This document shows positions 10,812-23,082 of a DNA stretch of 46,517 nucleotides, one piece after another. The notes beneath the pieces were generated by a model. That model was not told the DNA's origin. It made no database searches and saw only the letters and a list, made by a program, of their open reading frames with translations. The DNA is taken from positions 1 to 46,517 of the forward strand of contig JAFMCP010000006.1 in the NCBI GenBank assembly GCA_017857705.1, given 5' to 3'. The position numbers and the translations under genes were made by a program. How positions within the stretch are numbered: position 1 is the first letter of the stretch; each line of letters starts with the position of its first letter. This DNA is from Candidatus Nanopelagicales bacterium (GTDB lineage: Bacteria; Actinomycetota; Actinomycetes; S36-B12).

Positions 10812-11988
10812 TACCGCTCCCCAAGATTACGACTGCCCATTCATTGTGATCGGGCTTAGCGCATGTCTTTCTTAAGGTTTTTTGTTCATGCTTGCCGTCT
10901 TTTGTTTTCAACGCTATTCCGGGAAGGTGCTTCACGCGTGACTTGATCTCTCTGACGGGAAATGTGTCATGGACTCGGTACGACCGGGCGTGCGCAAAGG
11001 GAGTTGATGCACCAAAAAGCCAGATGTTCTTTGCGCCGACGGGTGTCAAACCAAGCTCGCTGGCTACCTGCGGGCCGAGCCCGGCACGGGTGATTGCCGG
11101 GTCTAGTTCATAGAGAAAGCCTTCGGCACTGATTTCTGCAGGCATTTGTTTGAGCGGTCCCGAATTTTGGGTAATGACGCTGGTGTCTTCAGTTTCTGAA
11201 TTGATCATGACCGCGTAAGTTCCTGTTGTCGAATTTGTCGTGAACATTTCTACAACGTTTGCATCAAGACTGATGACAAACTGTGCCCAACCTTCTGGTG
11301 GACTAAATGCGGGGGCAGTTTTCACGAAAACGCGAAAATTCTTGGCAATTTCTTTGACGAAAGATATTGGTGGTGACCATCGCTCTGGGTCGCGTTCGGG
11401 GAGTGCGCGGGCACCGTCGAGTGAGCGTGAAGTTCCTCGCCGAGCAGGATCGATAAAGATTGCGGTGTCGATTGGATCCCATTGTTTGAGGTCAAGCAGT
11501 GTGGAGTCGTTGATCAAGACCTTTGCGTCGGGAAGGTTGTGGGCCAACAAGGCAGCCGTATCGGGATCTCGTTCTACGGTGATGGCGTTGAGTCCGGCGT
11601 TAATGAAGGCGGCGCTGTCACTACCAAGTCCAGCGGTGAGGTCAACAACCGCCGTGGCGTCGCTGTGGGAAATTATTTCGGCATGAAATGCCGCGACCAG
11701 CGGGTGACTGGCGGCCTCAAGTCCGTCCCGTGTGAAATACCAATTCAGGCGCTGCCTACCGCTTGACTTCCAGATTACCAAGGCCCTTTCGCGCAGTTCC
11801 ACCTGTTCGAGTGCCAGCCGCACAAAATCCGATCCATGCCCCTGGGCCCGAAGTGAGGTGATCACATTGAGTTCATTTGCTCCGGGTTGCTCCAATGCGG
11901 TCCGCGCTCGAGAAATGAGTTCCTCGCTCGGAACCACTCTCGGGGGAGCCACTCTGTGGGCTGCTACTTCGCTGGGCAGGTGGGACAT
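10774..11988 (-). CDS. Class I SAM-dependent methyltransferase with THUMP-like C-terminal domain
   Basis: VVDLTAGLGSDSAAFI SAM motif I; IFIDPARRG; actinobacterial family. Confidence 0.82.
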   Translation of the reverse strand: MSHLPSEVAAHRVAPPRVVPSEELISRARTALEQPGANELNVITSLRAQGHGSDFVRLALEQVELRERALVIWKSSGRQRLNWYFTRDGLEAASHPLVAAFHAEIISHSDATAVVDLTAGLGSDSAAFINAGLNAITVERDPDTAALLAHNLPDAKVLINDSTLLDLKQWDPIDTAIFIDPARRGTSRSLDGARALPERDPERWSPPISFVKEIAKNFRVFVKTAPAFSPPEGWAQFVISLDANVVEMFTTNSTTGTYAVMINSETEDTSVITQNSGPLKQMPAEISAEGFLYELDPAITRAGLGPQVASELGLTPVGAKNIWLFGASTPFAHARSYRVHDTFPVREIKSRVKHLPGIALKTKDGKHEQKTLRKTCAKPDHNEWAVVILGSGTSEQAVLVQREH

Positions 11989-12000
11989 CGGTCAAGCCTA
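11986..12000 (-). promoter_or_regulatory. Predicted -10 (TAGGCT on minus strand) 6 nt before the methyltransferase ATG; leaderless promoter
   Basis: AGCCTA at 11995-12000, N6, CAT 11986-11988. Confidence 0.5.
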
Positions 12001-12019
12001 GGGGTGAATTGGCGATGGG

Positions 12020-12046
12020 CTGGCACTCGGTTTGACAGAGTGCTAA
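12020..12046 (+). promoter_or_regulatory. CIRCE element 1 (HrcA operator)
   Basis: CTGGCACTC-N9-GAGTGCTAA; right arm perfect, left arm two mismatches to TTAGCACTC. Confidence 0.85.
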
Positions 12047-12060
12047 CTGTTGCGTAACCT
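12032..12060 (+). promoter_or_regulatory. groES promoter: -35 TTGACA, 17-bp spacer, -10 TAACCT
   Basis: TTGACA 12032-12037; TAACCT 12055-12060; overlaps CIRCE 1. Confidence 0.75.
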
Positions 12061-12065
12061 TTGAC

Positions 12066-12092
12066 TTGGCACTCTCACCATGTGAGTGCCAA
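12066..12092 (+). promoter_or_regulatory. CIRCE element 2 (HrcA operator)
   Basis: TTGGCACTC-N9-GAGTGCCAA; arms perfectly complementary. Confidence 0.92.
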
Positions 12093-12163
12093 CTTAAAGA
12101 CCAAATATTCGTAAGTCGCTCCAGCTTTAGGTAGCTGGTGCCCACGAGCCGGAGGAATAAACC

Positions 12164-12463
12164 GTGTCGGTTTCCATTAAGCCCCTAGAAGATCGCATTT
12201 TGGTACAAACCCTCGAAGCGGAGCAAACAACCGCCTCAGGACTTGTTATCCCTGACACCGCGAAGGAAAAGCCCCAAGAGGGCAAGGTTCTCGCAGTTGG
12301 ACCAGGTCGTTTCGACGAAGATGGCGACAAGCGCATTCCCTTGGATATCAAGGTCGGCGACATCGTTATTTACAGCAAGTACGGCGGCACAGAAGTGAAG
12401 TACGACGGACAGGAATACCTGTTGCTGTCTGCTCGCGACGTGCTTGCCATTGTCGAGAAGTAA
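12164..12463 (+). CDS. groES: Co-chaperonin GroES
   Basis: [50 protein letters not shown] start. Confidence 0.98.
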   Translation: MSVSIKPLEDRILVQTLEAEQTTASGLVIPDTAKEKPQEGKVLAVGPGRFDEDGDKRIPLDIKVGDIVIYSKYGGTEVKYDGQEYLLLSARDVLAIVEK

Positions 12464-12493
12464 AAAAGTAAATCTGAGAGCAAATTCTTGTTT

Positions 12494-12535
12494 CGATGAG
12501 CCCCGCGAATCCTTCGGGAGGCGTGGGGCTCATCG
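12494..12535 (+). other. Stable RNA hairpin in groES-groEL spacer (UUCG tetraloop, no U-tract)
   Basis: CGATGAGCCCC GCG AA TCC [TTCG] GGA GG CGT GGGGCTCATCG. Confidence 0.85.
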
Positions 12536-12592
12536 ACAAGCAGCAAGTACAAGCATAAGTTTTTTTCCGGCACGACTCCACTTCATGATTGA

Positions 12593-14230
<1,638 letters not shown>

Positions 14231-14269
14231 TTCGTGAGCGGCATATTGAATCAAAACATTTTTATACGT

Positions 14270-14306
14270 AAAAGGGTGGGGTCGCAATTGCGGCCCCACC
14301 CTTTTT
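14270..14306. terminator. Bidirectional rho-independent terminator between convergent groEL and whiB
   Basis: AAAAGGGTGGGG-TCGCAATTGCGG-CCCCACCCTTTTT. Confidence 0.9.
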
Positions 14307-14343
14307 ATTGTTTTAAATTTTGAGCACGCCTACTTGTGTGAAA

Positions 14344-14697
14344 TTATGAGGCGGTAGCAATTTGCATGGGGAACCCGATGGGTGCGGTGCTGATCTCACT
14401 ACCCACTGCAGTACTTGCTTTCAAGCGACCGGCATAGATTTCTTCACGTTCGTCTTCGGTGAGGCCACCCCAAACTCCGTAGGGTTCACGAACTGCGAGT
14501 GCATGTTGGGCGCACTGAACCTTGACCGGACATGCCCCACAAACGGCTTTGGCGGATTCATCCCGATTGATACGAGCGGGTCCACGTTCGCCTTCGGGGT
14601 GGAAGAACATATTGGGGTCTTCTCCACGGCAAAGGCCAAGAAGTTGCCAGTCCCAAGTGTCGGCGTTGGGGCCGGGGAGACGGGATACATCAGCCAT
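14344..14697 (-). CDS. whiD: WhiB-family Fe-S transcription factor, WhiD/WhiB3 type (start corrected to 14697 from 14751)
   Basis: MADVSRLPGPNADTWDWQLLGLCRGEDPNMFFHPEGERGPAR; four Cys (C..CxxCxxxxxC); GVWGGLTEDERE; SD AAGGAG 5 nt before ATG. Confidence 0.94.
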   Translation of the reverse strand: MADVSRLPGPNADTWDWQLLGLCRGEDPNMFFHPEGERGPARINRDESAKAVCGACPVKVQCAQHALAVREPYGVWGGLTEDEREEIYAGRLKASTAVGSEISTAPIGFPMQIATAS

Positions 14698-14732
14698 GAC
14701 TACTCCTTGATACTCGTTTGTTCCTGACCTGA

Positions 14733-14762
14733 ATAATACAAAGCGTTTCATAGGTTGGTCAA
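14733..14762 (-). promoter_or_regulatory. whiD promoter: -35 TTGACC, 18-bp spacer, -10 TATTAT (minus strand)
   Basis: GGTCAA 14757-14762 and ATAATA 14733-14738 on plus strand. Confidence 0.65.
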
Positions 14763-14772
14763 TATTTTAATC

Positions 14773-14788
14773 TGTGAGTTGAATCACA
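14773..14788. promoter_or_regulatory. CRP/FNR-type operator, perfect consensus TGTGA-N6-TCACA
   Basis: TGTGAGTTGAATCACA between divergent whiD and merR/B12 gene. Confidence 0.75.
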
Positions 14789-14870
14789 AGATGCGAAATA
14801 TGGACTTATACCCCACACTTGGGTGGTGCCAAAGCCCGTTATTACGCAATCGCACCCGGTCGAGGGCGAA

Positions 14871-17310
<2,440 letters not shown>

Positions 17311-17312
17311 TA

Positions 17313-18422
17313 ATGGTTGAAGTTGTAATTGGTGGGACCAAGTCTGCCCGCCAAGGCTATTCATTTGATCAGGTTGCAATTGCTCCTCAGCGTCGCACCC
17401 GCGATGCGTCTGAGGTGTCAACCAACTGGAGTATTGACGCCTACAAATTTGAGACCCCACTCATTGCAGCACCAATGGATTCGGTTGTGTCACCGGAGAG
17501 CGCTGTCACCATTTCGCGCAATGGAGCACTCGCCGTGCTCAACCTAGAAGGGCTATGGGGGCGCTACGAGGATCCAACCCTTTATCTGCGGGAAATAGCG
17601 AATGTTGACCCTGAGCAAGCAACTGCCTTGCTTCAACGGTTGTATTCGGATAAACCGGTCGACCTCGAATTGATTAAGAACCGAATCACCCAGCTCAAAG
17701 AAAGCGGGATAACAGTCTCGGTTGCAGTATCACCGCAGCGAACGGCCGAGCTGGCCCCTATTGCCGCGAGTAGCGGTGCGGAAATTCTGGTGATTCGAGG
17801 AACAACGGTCTCGGCCGAACACGTAGCCGCGAGTGGTGAACCGCTTAACCTTAAAAGTTTTATTCATGAATTAGACATCCCTGTCATTGTTGGTGGTTGC
17901 GCGACCGCTCAGGCTGCGTTGCACCTGATGCGTACGGGTGCTGCTGGCGTACTTGTTGGTTTTGGTGGGGGTTCTTCGCACACAACAGCGGAAGTTCTGG
18001 GTGTCCGTGTACCCATGGCAACCGCGATCTCCGATGTTGCTTCAGCGCGACGTGACTACCTTGATGAATCAGGTGGCCGGTACGTACACGTGATCGCAGA
18101 TGGATCAATGGGCAACAGCGGAGACATCGTCAAAGCATTTGCTTGTGGCGCTGATGCAGCCATGATTGGTTCGGTTCTCTCACGAGGTACGGACTCACCC
18201 GGTGGCGGTACTCATTGGGGCTCAGAGGCTTGGCACCCCACCCTTCCGCGTGGCGAGCGTCACCAAATGAAACGGGTGGGGAATTTAGAACAAATTCTCA
18301 ATGGTCCAGCCACAACGGGCGACGGCACCATGAACCTCGTTGGTGCATTGCGAAAGGCAATGGCCACGACGGGATATAGCGACCTGAAGGAATTCCAGCG
18401 CATCGAAATGATCGTCTCCTGA
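17313..18422 (+). CDS. guaB3: GuaB3-family IMP dehydrogenase-related protein
   Basis: GYSFDQVAIAPQRRTRDASEVSTNWSIDAYKFETPLIAAPMDSVVSPESA. Confidence 0.93.
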   Translation: MVEVVIGGTKSARQGYSFDQVAIAPQRRTRDASEVSTNWSIDAYKFETPLIAAPMDSVVSPESAVTISRNGALAVLNLEGLWGRYEDPTLYLREIANVDPEQATALLQRLYSDKPVDLELIKNRITQLKESGITVSVAVSPQRTAELAPIAASSGAEILVIRGTTVSAEHVAASGEPLNLKSFIHELDIPVIVGGCATAQAALHLMRTGAAGVLVGFGGGSSHTTAEVLGVRVPMATAISDVASARRDYLDESGGRYVHVIADGSMGNSGDIVKAFACGADAAMIGSVLSRGTDSPGGGTHWGSEAWHPTLPRGERHQMKRVGNLEQILNGPATTGDGTMNLVGALRKAMATTGYSDLKEFQRIEMIVS

Positions 18423-18424
18423 TC

Positions 18425-19960
18425 ATGTCCGGCATAATTGAAGGTCTTGATTACTGGTCCCGAGTTGTAGCACTGCCAAACAACACTTCACAAGATAGTG
18501 TCACCATCCGTTCGCCTTACGGTCAAGAGTTGTATTCACTAAATGTTTCAACCGAAAGTGATGTCACAGCTGCCGTGCAGGCAGCGAGAGCTGCCCAACG
18601 AACTTGGGCAAATCGTTCATTGCGAGAGCGCGCAAGAGTGATCTTGGCCTTTCATGACCTAGTGCTGGCCAACAAAGGCGAACTTCTTGACCTTATTCAG
18701 TGGGAGACGGGCAAACCCCGGCGTGATGCAAATGAGGAGTTACTCGACGTAACACTGAATGCGCGCTATTACGCTCGGCATCTTGGTGCACTCAAAGATC
18801 GAAGGCACTCCGGGGCTTTTCCATTATTGATCAGTGCAATTGAACGTCATGTCCCATTGGGTGTGGTCGGGATTATCGCCCCGTGGAATTACCCGCTCAC
18901 TCTTGCCGTCAGCGACGCGCTGCCAGCCCTACTCGCAGGTAACGGTGTAGTTCTCAAGCCGGATCCACTCACTAGTGTCACTGCGCTCTACGTCATGGAT
19001 TTGCTTTACCAAGCAGGATTGCCACAAGGACTCTTCGGTGCGGTGATTGGCGATGGAGTACAACTGGGAACACCATTAATCAATCAAGTCGAATTCTTGA
19101 TGTTTACAGGTTCAACCAAAGTGGGTCGAATCGTTGCTGCTCAGTGTGGTGAACGCCTGATTGGTTCAGCATTGGAACTTGGCGGCAAGAATGCAATGAT
19201 TATTCGCGCCGACGCTGACATTGAGAAAGCAGCGGAGATTGCAACTCGCGCATGCTTTGGAAACACCGGTCAACTCTGCATAAGTATTGAGCGACTTTAT
19301 GTCCACAGCAGTATTGAACAAGAATTCCTTGACGCCTTTGTCCGAAGAACTCAGGCAATGACCTATCAAGGCTCCGTGGGTTGGGGAGGGTCCTACGGCC
19401 CGCTCATTTCACCTGTTCACGCAACTCGAGTCATGGCTTTTATCACGGATGCGCGCGCAAAAGGTGCCACGGTTCATACGGGTGGTGAGCTCAGCGGTGA
19501 TGCAACTATTGCACCAACAATTCTCACGGGTGTCGCAGAAAACATGAATGTGTGTCGTGAGGAAACTTTTGGCCCCGTCGTTTCGGTTAGCAGTTATTCA
19601 AATGATGCCCAGGCGATCGAATTGGCTAATGACTCCGAATACGGACTTAATGCGAGTGTGATTTCCCGGGACAAGAAACGTGCAATGGCAATTGCCAAGC
19701 AACTAAACGCTGGGACTGTGAACATCAATGAAGGCTATGCAACAGCGTGGTCAACCCTTGGCTCACCCATGGGTGGATTTGGTGCATCAGGGCTTGGTCG
19801 CAGGCATGGATTAGCTGGGATTGTGCAGTACACGGAGTCGCAAACAATTGCCACCCAAAATGCATTGGGCTTTGGCCCACCATTTGGTCTCAGTGACCAA
19901 ACGTGGGGGAACCTCCTCACCACATCACTGGGGCTGATGAAAAAAATCGGTTGGCGATAG
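18425..19960 (+). CDS. Succinic semialdehyde dehydrogenase-like aldehyde dehydrogenase
   Basis: PWNYPLTLAVSDALPALLAGN; ELGGKNAMI; GNTGQLCISIERLYV catalytic Cys; EETFGPVVSV. Confidence 0.9.
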   Translation: MSGIIEGLDYWSRVVALPNNTSQDSVTIRSPYGQELYSLNVSTESDVTAAVQAARAAQRTWANRSLRERARVILAFHDLVLANKGELLDLIQWETGKPRRDANEELLDVTLNARYYARHLGALKDRRHSGAFPLLISAIERHVPLGVVGIIAPWNYPLTLAVSDALPALLAGNGVVLKPDPLTSVTALYVMDLLYQAGLPQGLFGAVIGDGVQLGTPLINQVEFLMFTGSTKVGRIVAAQCGERLIGSALELGGKNAMIIRADADIEKAAEIATRACFGNTGQLCISIERLYVHSSIEQEFLDAFVRRTQAMTYQGSVGWGGSYGPLISPVHATRVMAFITDARAKGATVHTGGELSGDATIAPTILTGVAENMNVCREETFGPVVSVSSYSNDAQAIELANDSEYGLNASVISRDKKRAMAIAKQLNAGTVNINEGYATAWSTLGSPMGGFGASGLGRRHGLAGIVQYTESQTIATQNALGFGPPFGLSDQTWGNLLTTSLGLMKKIGWR

Positions 19961-20008
19961 AAGCCCACATTTGATGAGTCTGGGATCCGAGCCCTTCACC
20001 CTGGTGAT

Positions 20009-20023
20009 TATGGTTAGGCAATG
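20009..20023 (+). promoter_or_regulatory. Predicted leaderless promoter -10 TATGGT, N6, ATG
   Basis: TATGGT 20009-20014 then taggca then ATG 20021. Confidence 0.45.
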
Positions 20024-20272
20024 GACTCCGCCCCAAAGACGTATCTTCGATCGTCTCTGATCGGCGCAATCTTTTTCTTCCTGCCTCTGGGAGTGGTCGC
20101 GGTCTCATTTGCCTTTAGTGCTCGCAATCGGCTGGAGAATGGTGATGAAATTGGAGCGGTGAAGGCGGCTCTTTGGGCCCGTAGATTTATGGTCATGACA
20201 TTTGTTTTTGGCGGGGCTATCTACATCGTGCTGGTTATGGCATTCCTTGCTCTTGGTGCATTCAGTAGTTAA
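20021..20272 (+). CDS. Small two-TM protein, CD225/dispanin-like
   Basis: YLRSSLIGAIFFFLPLGVVAVSFAFSARNRLENGDEIGAVKAALWARRF matches CD225 layout (TM, PLG-VA, GD-GA--A--A). Confidence 0.7.
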   Translation: MDSAPKTYLRSSLIGAIFFFLPLGVVAVSFAFSARNRLENGDEIGAVKAALWARRFMVMTFVFGGAIYIVLVMAFLALGAFSS

Positions 20273-20284
20273 CCGCCCCGCTAC

Positions 20285-20299
20285 TACGCTTAGGTAATG
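20285..20299 (+). promoter_or_regulatory. Predicted leaderless promoter -10 TACGCT, N6, ATG of guaA
   Basis: TACGCT 20285-20290 then taggta then ATG 20297. Confidence 0.45.
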
Positions 20300-21865
20300 G
20301 CTGCGAACCCTTCTGGACCCGTGCTCGTTGTTGACTTCGGCGCCCAATATGCGCAATTAATCGCCCGACGTGTACGCGAGGAAAACATCTATTCTGAGAT
20401 TGTTGCCCACAGCATTACTGCCCAGCAGATAAGTGAAAAATCCCCGTCGGCGATTATTCTCAGCGGTGGCCCGTCCAGTGTTTATGCTCCGGGTGCTCCA
20501 TCATTTGATTCAAAGATTTTCGATTTAGGGATTCCTATTTTCGGGATTTGTTATGGCTTCCAATTAATGGCGAAGTCACTGGGTGGGGAAGTCGCGCACA
20601 CCGGTACAAGTGAATATGGTCGCACTGAACTGACAACAAAGGCGGCAAAGATTTTTTCTGATGTTCCGGAGTCAATCTCAGTCTGGATGAGTCACGGGGA
20701 CGCGGTCAACTCAGCACCCGAAGGTTTTAGTGTTTGTGCGGTCTCAGCCGGTGCACCTGTTGCTGGCTTTGAGGATCTTGAGCATTCACGTGCGGGCGTC
20801 CAGTTCCACCCTGAAGTTATGCACTCGCAGTTTGGCCAGAAGGTTCTTTCCAATTTTTTAATTCGCGTTGCAGGGTGTGAACAAAGTTGGACCATGTCCA
20901 ATGTCATCGAGGAACAGGTTGCCCAAATCTCTGCTCAGATCGGGGAGTCGGAAGTGATTTGTGGACTTTCTGGCGGAGTTGACTCGGCCGTTGCTGCTGC
21001 TTTAGTTCATAAGGCGGTAGGGGATCAACTGACCTGCGTGTTTGTCGATCACGGATTGCTGCGAGCAGGTGAAGCAGAGCAGGTTGAGCGTGACTATGTT
21101 GCAGCAACCGGTATCAAGTTGGTTGTTGTTGATGCAAAAAAGAGGTTCCTTGACGCGCTTGCCGATGTCTCCGATCCGGAAACCAAGCGGAAAATTATTG
21201 GTCGCGAATTCATCCGGGTCTTTGAAGACGCGGCCGCACGCGTTGTTGAACAAGCTGGAAGCACCGGTAAAAAAGTGGAATTCCTTGTGCAAGGAACCCT
21301 CTACCCCGACGTGGTTGAATCCGGAGGTGGCGCAGGCACCGCCAACATTAAAAGTCACCACAATGTTGGCGGCTTGCCAGAAGATTTGGAATTTACTCTG
21401 GTCGAGCCGCTACGCACCCTATTCAAGGACGAAGTTCGCCAGGTGGGCTTAGATCTTGGGCTACCACCGGAAATTGTGTGGCGCCACCCCTTCCCCGGAC
21501 CAGGTTTAGCGATCCGCATTATCGGTGCTGTCAATGAAGAACGCTTGGAGATCTTGCGCCGAGCGGACCTTATTGCTCGTGAGGAGCTCACCGCGGCTGG
21601 CCTAGATCGCGATGTTTGGCAATTCCCTGTCGTACTTTTGGCTGACGTGCGAAGTGTCGGTGTGCAAGGCGATGGCCGTACCTACGGCCACCCAGTCGTA
21701 CTTCGACCGGTATCAAGTGAAGATGCAATGACGGCGGACTGGTCCCGATTGCCGTACGACTTGATTGCAAAAATTTCCAATCGGATCACCAATGAAGTCG
21801 CTGAAGTGAATCGGGTGACCCTGGACGTCACCAGCAAACCACCGGGAACAATTGAGTGGGAATAG
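20297..21865 (+). CDS. guaA: GMP synthase (glutamine-hydrolysing)
   Basis: [11 protein letters not shown] class I GATase; [16 protein letters not shown]-loop; RMTADW-like [17 protein letters not shown] end. Confidence 0.98.
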   Translation: MAANPSGPVLVVDFGAQYAQLIARRVREENIYSEIVAHSITAQQISEKSPSAIILSGGPSSVYAPGAPSFDSKIFDLGIPIFGICYGFQLMAKSLGGEVAHTGTSEYGRTELTTKAAKIFSDVPESISVWMSHGDAVNSAPEGFSVCAVSAGAPVAGFEDLEHSRAGVQFHPEVMHSQFGQKVLSNFLIRVAGCEQSWTMSNVIEEQVAQISAQIGESEVICGLSGGVDSAVAAALVHKAVGDQLTCVFVDHGLLRAGEAEQVERDYVAATGIKLVVVDAKKRFLDALADVSDPETKRKIIGREFIRVFEDAAARVVEQAGSTGKKVEFLVQGTLYPDVVESGGGAGTANIKSHHNVGGLPEDLEFTLVEPLRTLFKDEVRQVGLDLGLPPEIVWRHPFPGPGLAIRIIGAVNEERLEILRRADLIAREELTAAGLDRDVWQFPVVLLADVRSVGVQGDGRTYGHPVVLRPVSSEDAMTADWSRLPYDLIAKISNRITNEVAEVNRVTLDVTSKPPGTIEWE

Positions 21866-21891
21866 CTAGGTTGAATATCTGGGCCAACCGT

Positions 21892-21906
21892 TAGTGTGGG
21901 TTCATG
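21892..21906 (+). promoter_or_regulatory. Predicted leaderless promoter -10 TAGTGT, N6, ATG
   Basis: TAGTGT 21892-21897 then gggttc then ATG 21904. Confidence 0.45.
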
Positions 21907-22254
21907 GATTTCATTTATAACCTAGTACTAATACTGCATTTCATCGGTCTTGCCAGCTTGGTTGGCGGATTTATTGTGCAGATGTCAAGCCCGACAAAGG
22001 GCGTTAACGCTGCGATGTTTCATGGCGCGCTCACTCAACTTGTCACCGGAGTCATTTTGGTAGGCATGGTGGAAAGTGGGACGGTCGACGGCGCAGTAGA
22101 CACGACAAAGATTGCAGTGAAACTTGTAATCGTGCTGGTCGTAACGGTCTTGGCGTTCATCGGTCGCAAGAAAACCCCGCCGCAGGTTGCATTGTGGGGA
22201 GCCATTGGCGCGCTGAGCATCGCTAATATCTTTATCGCTGTGCTCTGGAGCTAA
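21904..22254 (+). CDS. Small integral membrane protein, unknown function
   Basis: 116 aa, four hydrophobic segments, e.g. LVLILHFIGLASLVGGFIV. Confidence 0.75.
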   Translation: MDFIYNLVLILHFIGLASLVGGFIVQMSSPTKGVNAAMFHGALTQLVTGVILVGMVESGTVDGAVDTTKIAVKLVIVLVVTVLAFIGRKKTPPQVALWGAIGALSIANIFIAVLWS

Positions 22255-22274
22255 ACGTTCAATAACTAAGTGCT

Positions 22275-22982
22275 TCACGCAGTATTAACTACCCGGAAAC
22301 TTTCGGCGAGTGCATCGGGGCCGAACCCTGCATCAATTGCGGTGGCGCTCATCCACGTCCGAATGCGTCCTTCAAGGTCTTCCATGTGACCGGTTTGTGA
22401 TTCATGGGATTGTAGGGCCGCAAGTTTGTGCGGCAGCATTTCGGTGACGTCTTCATAATGATTGACCTCAGGTGCACCCATTACCCACACTTCCTCGACA
22501 CTCCAAGCGTCAAGCCCCTCCGTATCGAGCAGGACCGGGTGGGCAAATGGATTACGGGAATCAGGGTAAACCGAATAAATCGCGGCTTCACCGGCAGCAA
22601 GGTGATCCGGGTGAGCCGAATAAATACGATCCCAATTTCGTTCGGGTGATTGAATCAGGACGCGTTGGGGTCGAACTTGGCGAATCACCCGACTGATATC
22701 CCTGCGTAAGTCCTGAGTCACTTGCAGGTCGCCATCTTGGTAACCCAAAAAGTGAATGTCTGTGACACCAAGGGCTTCACCGGCGGCCCGCTGCTCTGCC
22801 TGGCGAATCTTAGGAATCTCGCTACGGGGAACATCCCGGTCGGCCCCTCCGGCATCGCCGTTGGTGCAAATGCAGTAACTGACGGATATTCCAGCCTGCG
22901 TCCACTTGCGAACAGTGCCTCCCGCGCCGAAATCGACGTCGTCAGGATGGGCTGTGACTACCAGAATGCGCTCGATTTCCAT
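22275..22982 (-). CDS. PIG-L family deacetylase
   Basis: RILVVTAHPDDVDFGAGGTVRKW; HPDHLAAGEAA. Confidence 0.93.
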   Translation of the reverse strand: MEIERILVVTAHPDDVDFGAGGTVRKWTQAGISVSYCICTNGDAGGADRDVPRSEIPKIRQAEQRAAGEALGVTDIHFLGYQDGDLQVTQDLRRDISRVIRQVRPQRVLIQSPERNWDRIYSAHPDHLAAGEAAIYSVYPDSRNPFAHPVLLDTEGLDAWSVEEVWVMGAPEVNHYEDVTEMLPHKLAALQSHESQTGHMEDLEGRIRTWMSATAIDAGFGPDALAESFRVVNTA

Positions 22983-23082
22983 CAAATTCCTTCAATAAAT
23001 CGTTAATTTTGCATAATTTATGAATTACATGCCTGTTCTTACTCGTGTGGATTAGTCACATGCGTCACTTTCGTGTCAGAGT

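Noticed and set aside
14698-14751. N-terminal extension of WhiB (MKRFVLFRSGTNEYQGVV)
   Set aside because: It overlaps the predicted promoter; ATG 14697 has a strong AAGGAG SD and matches WhiD N-termini
23046-23060. TGTGG-ATTAG-TCACA resembling a CRP site before the secreted M15-like gene
   Set aside because: Spacer is 5 rather than 6 nt, so half-site phasing is wrong
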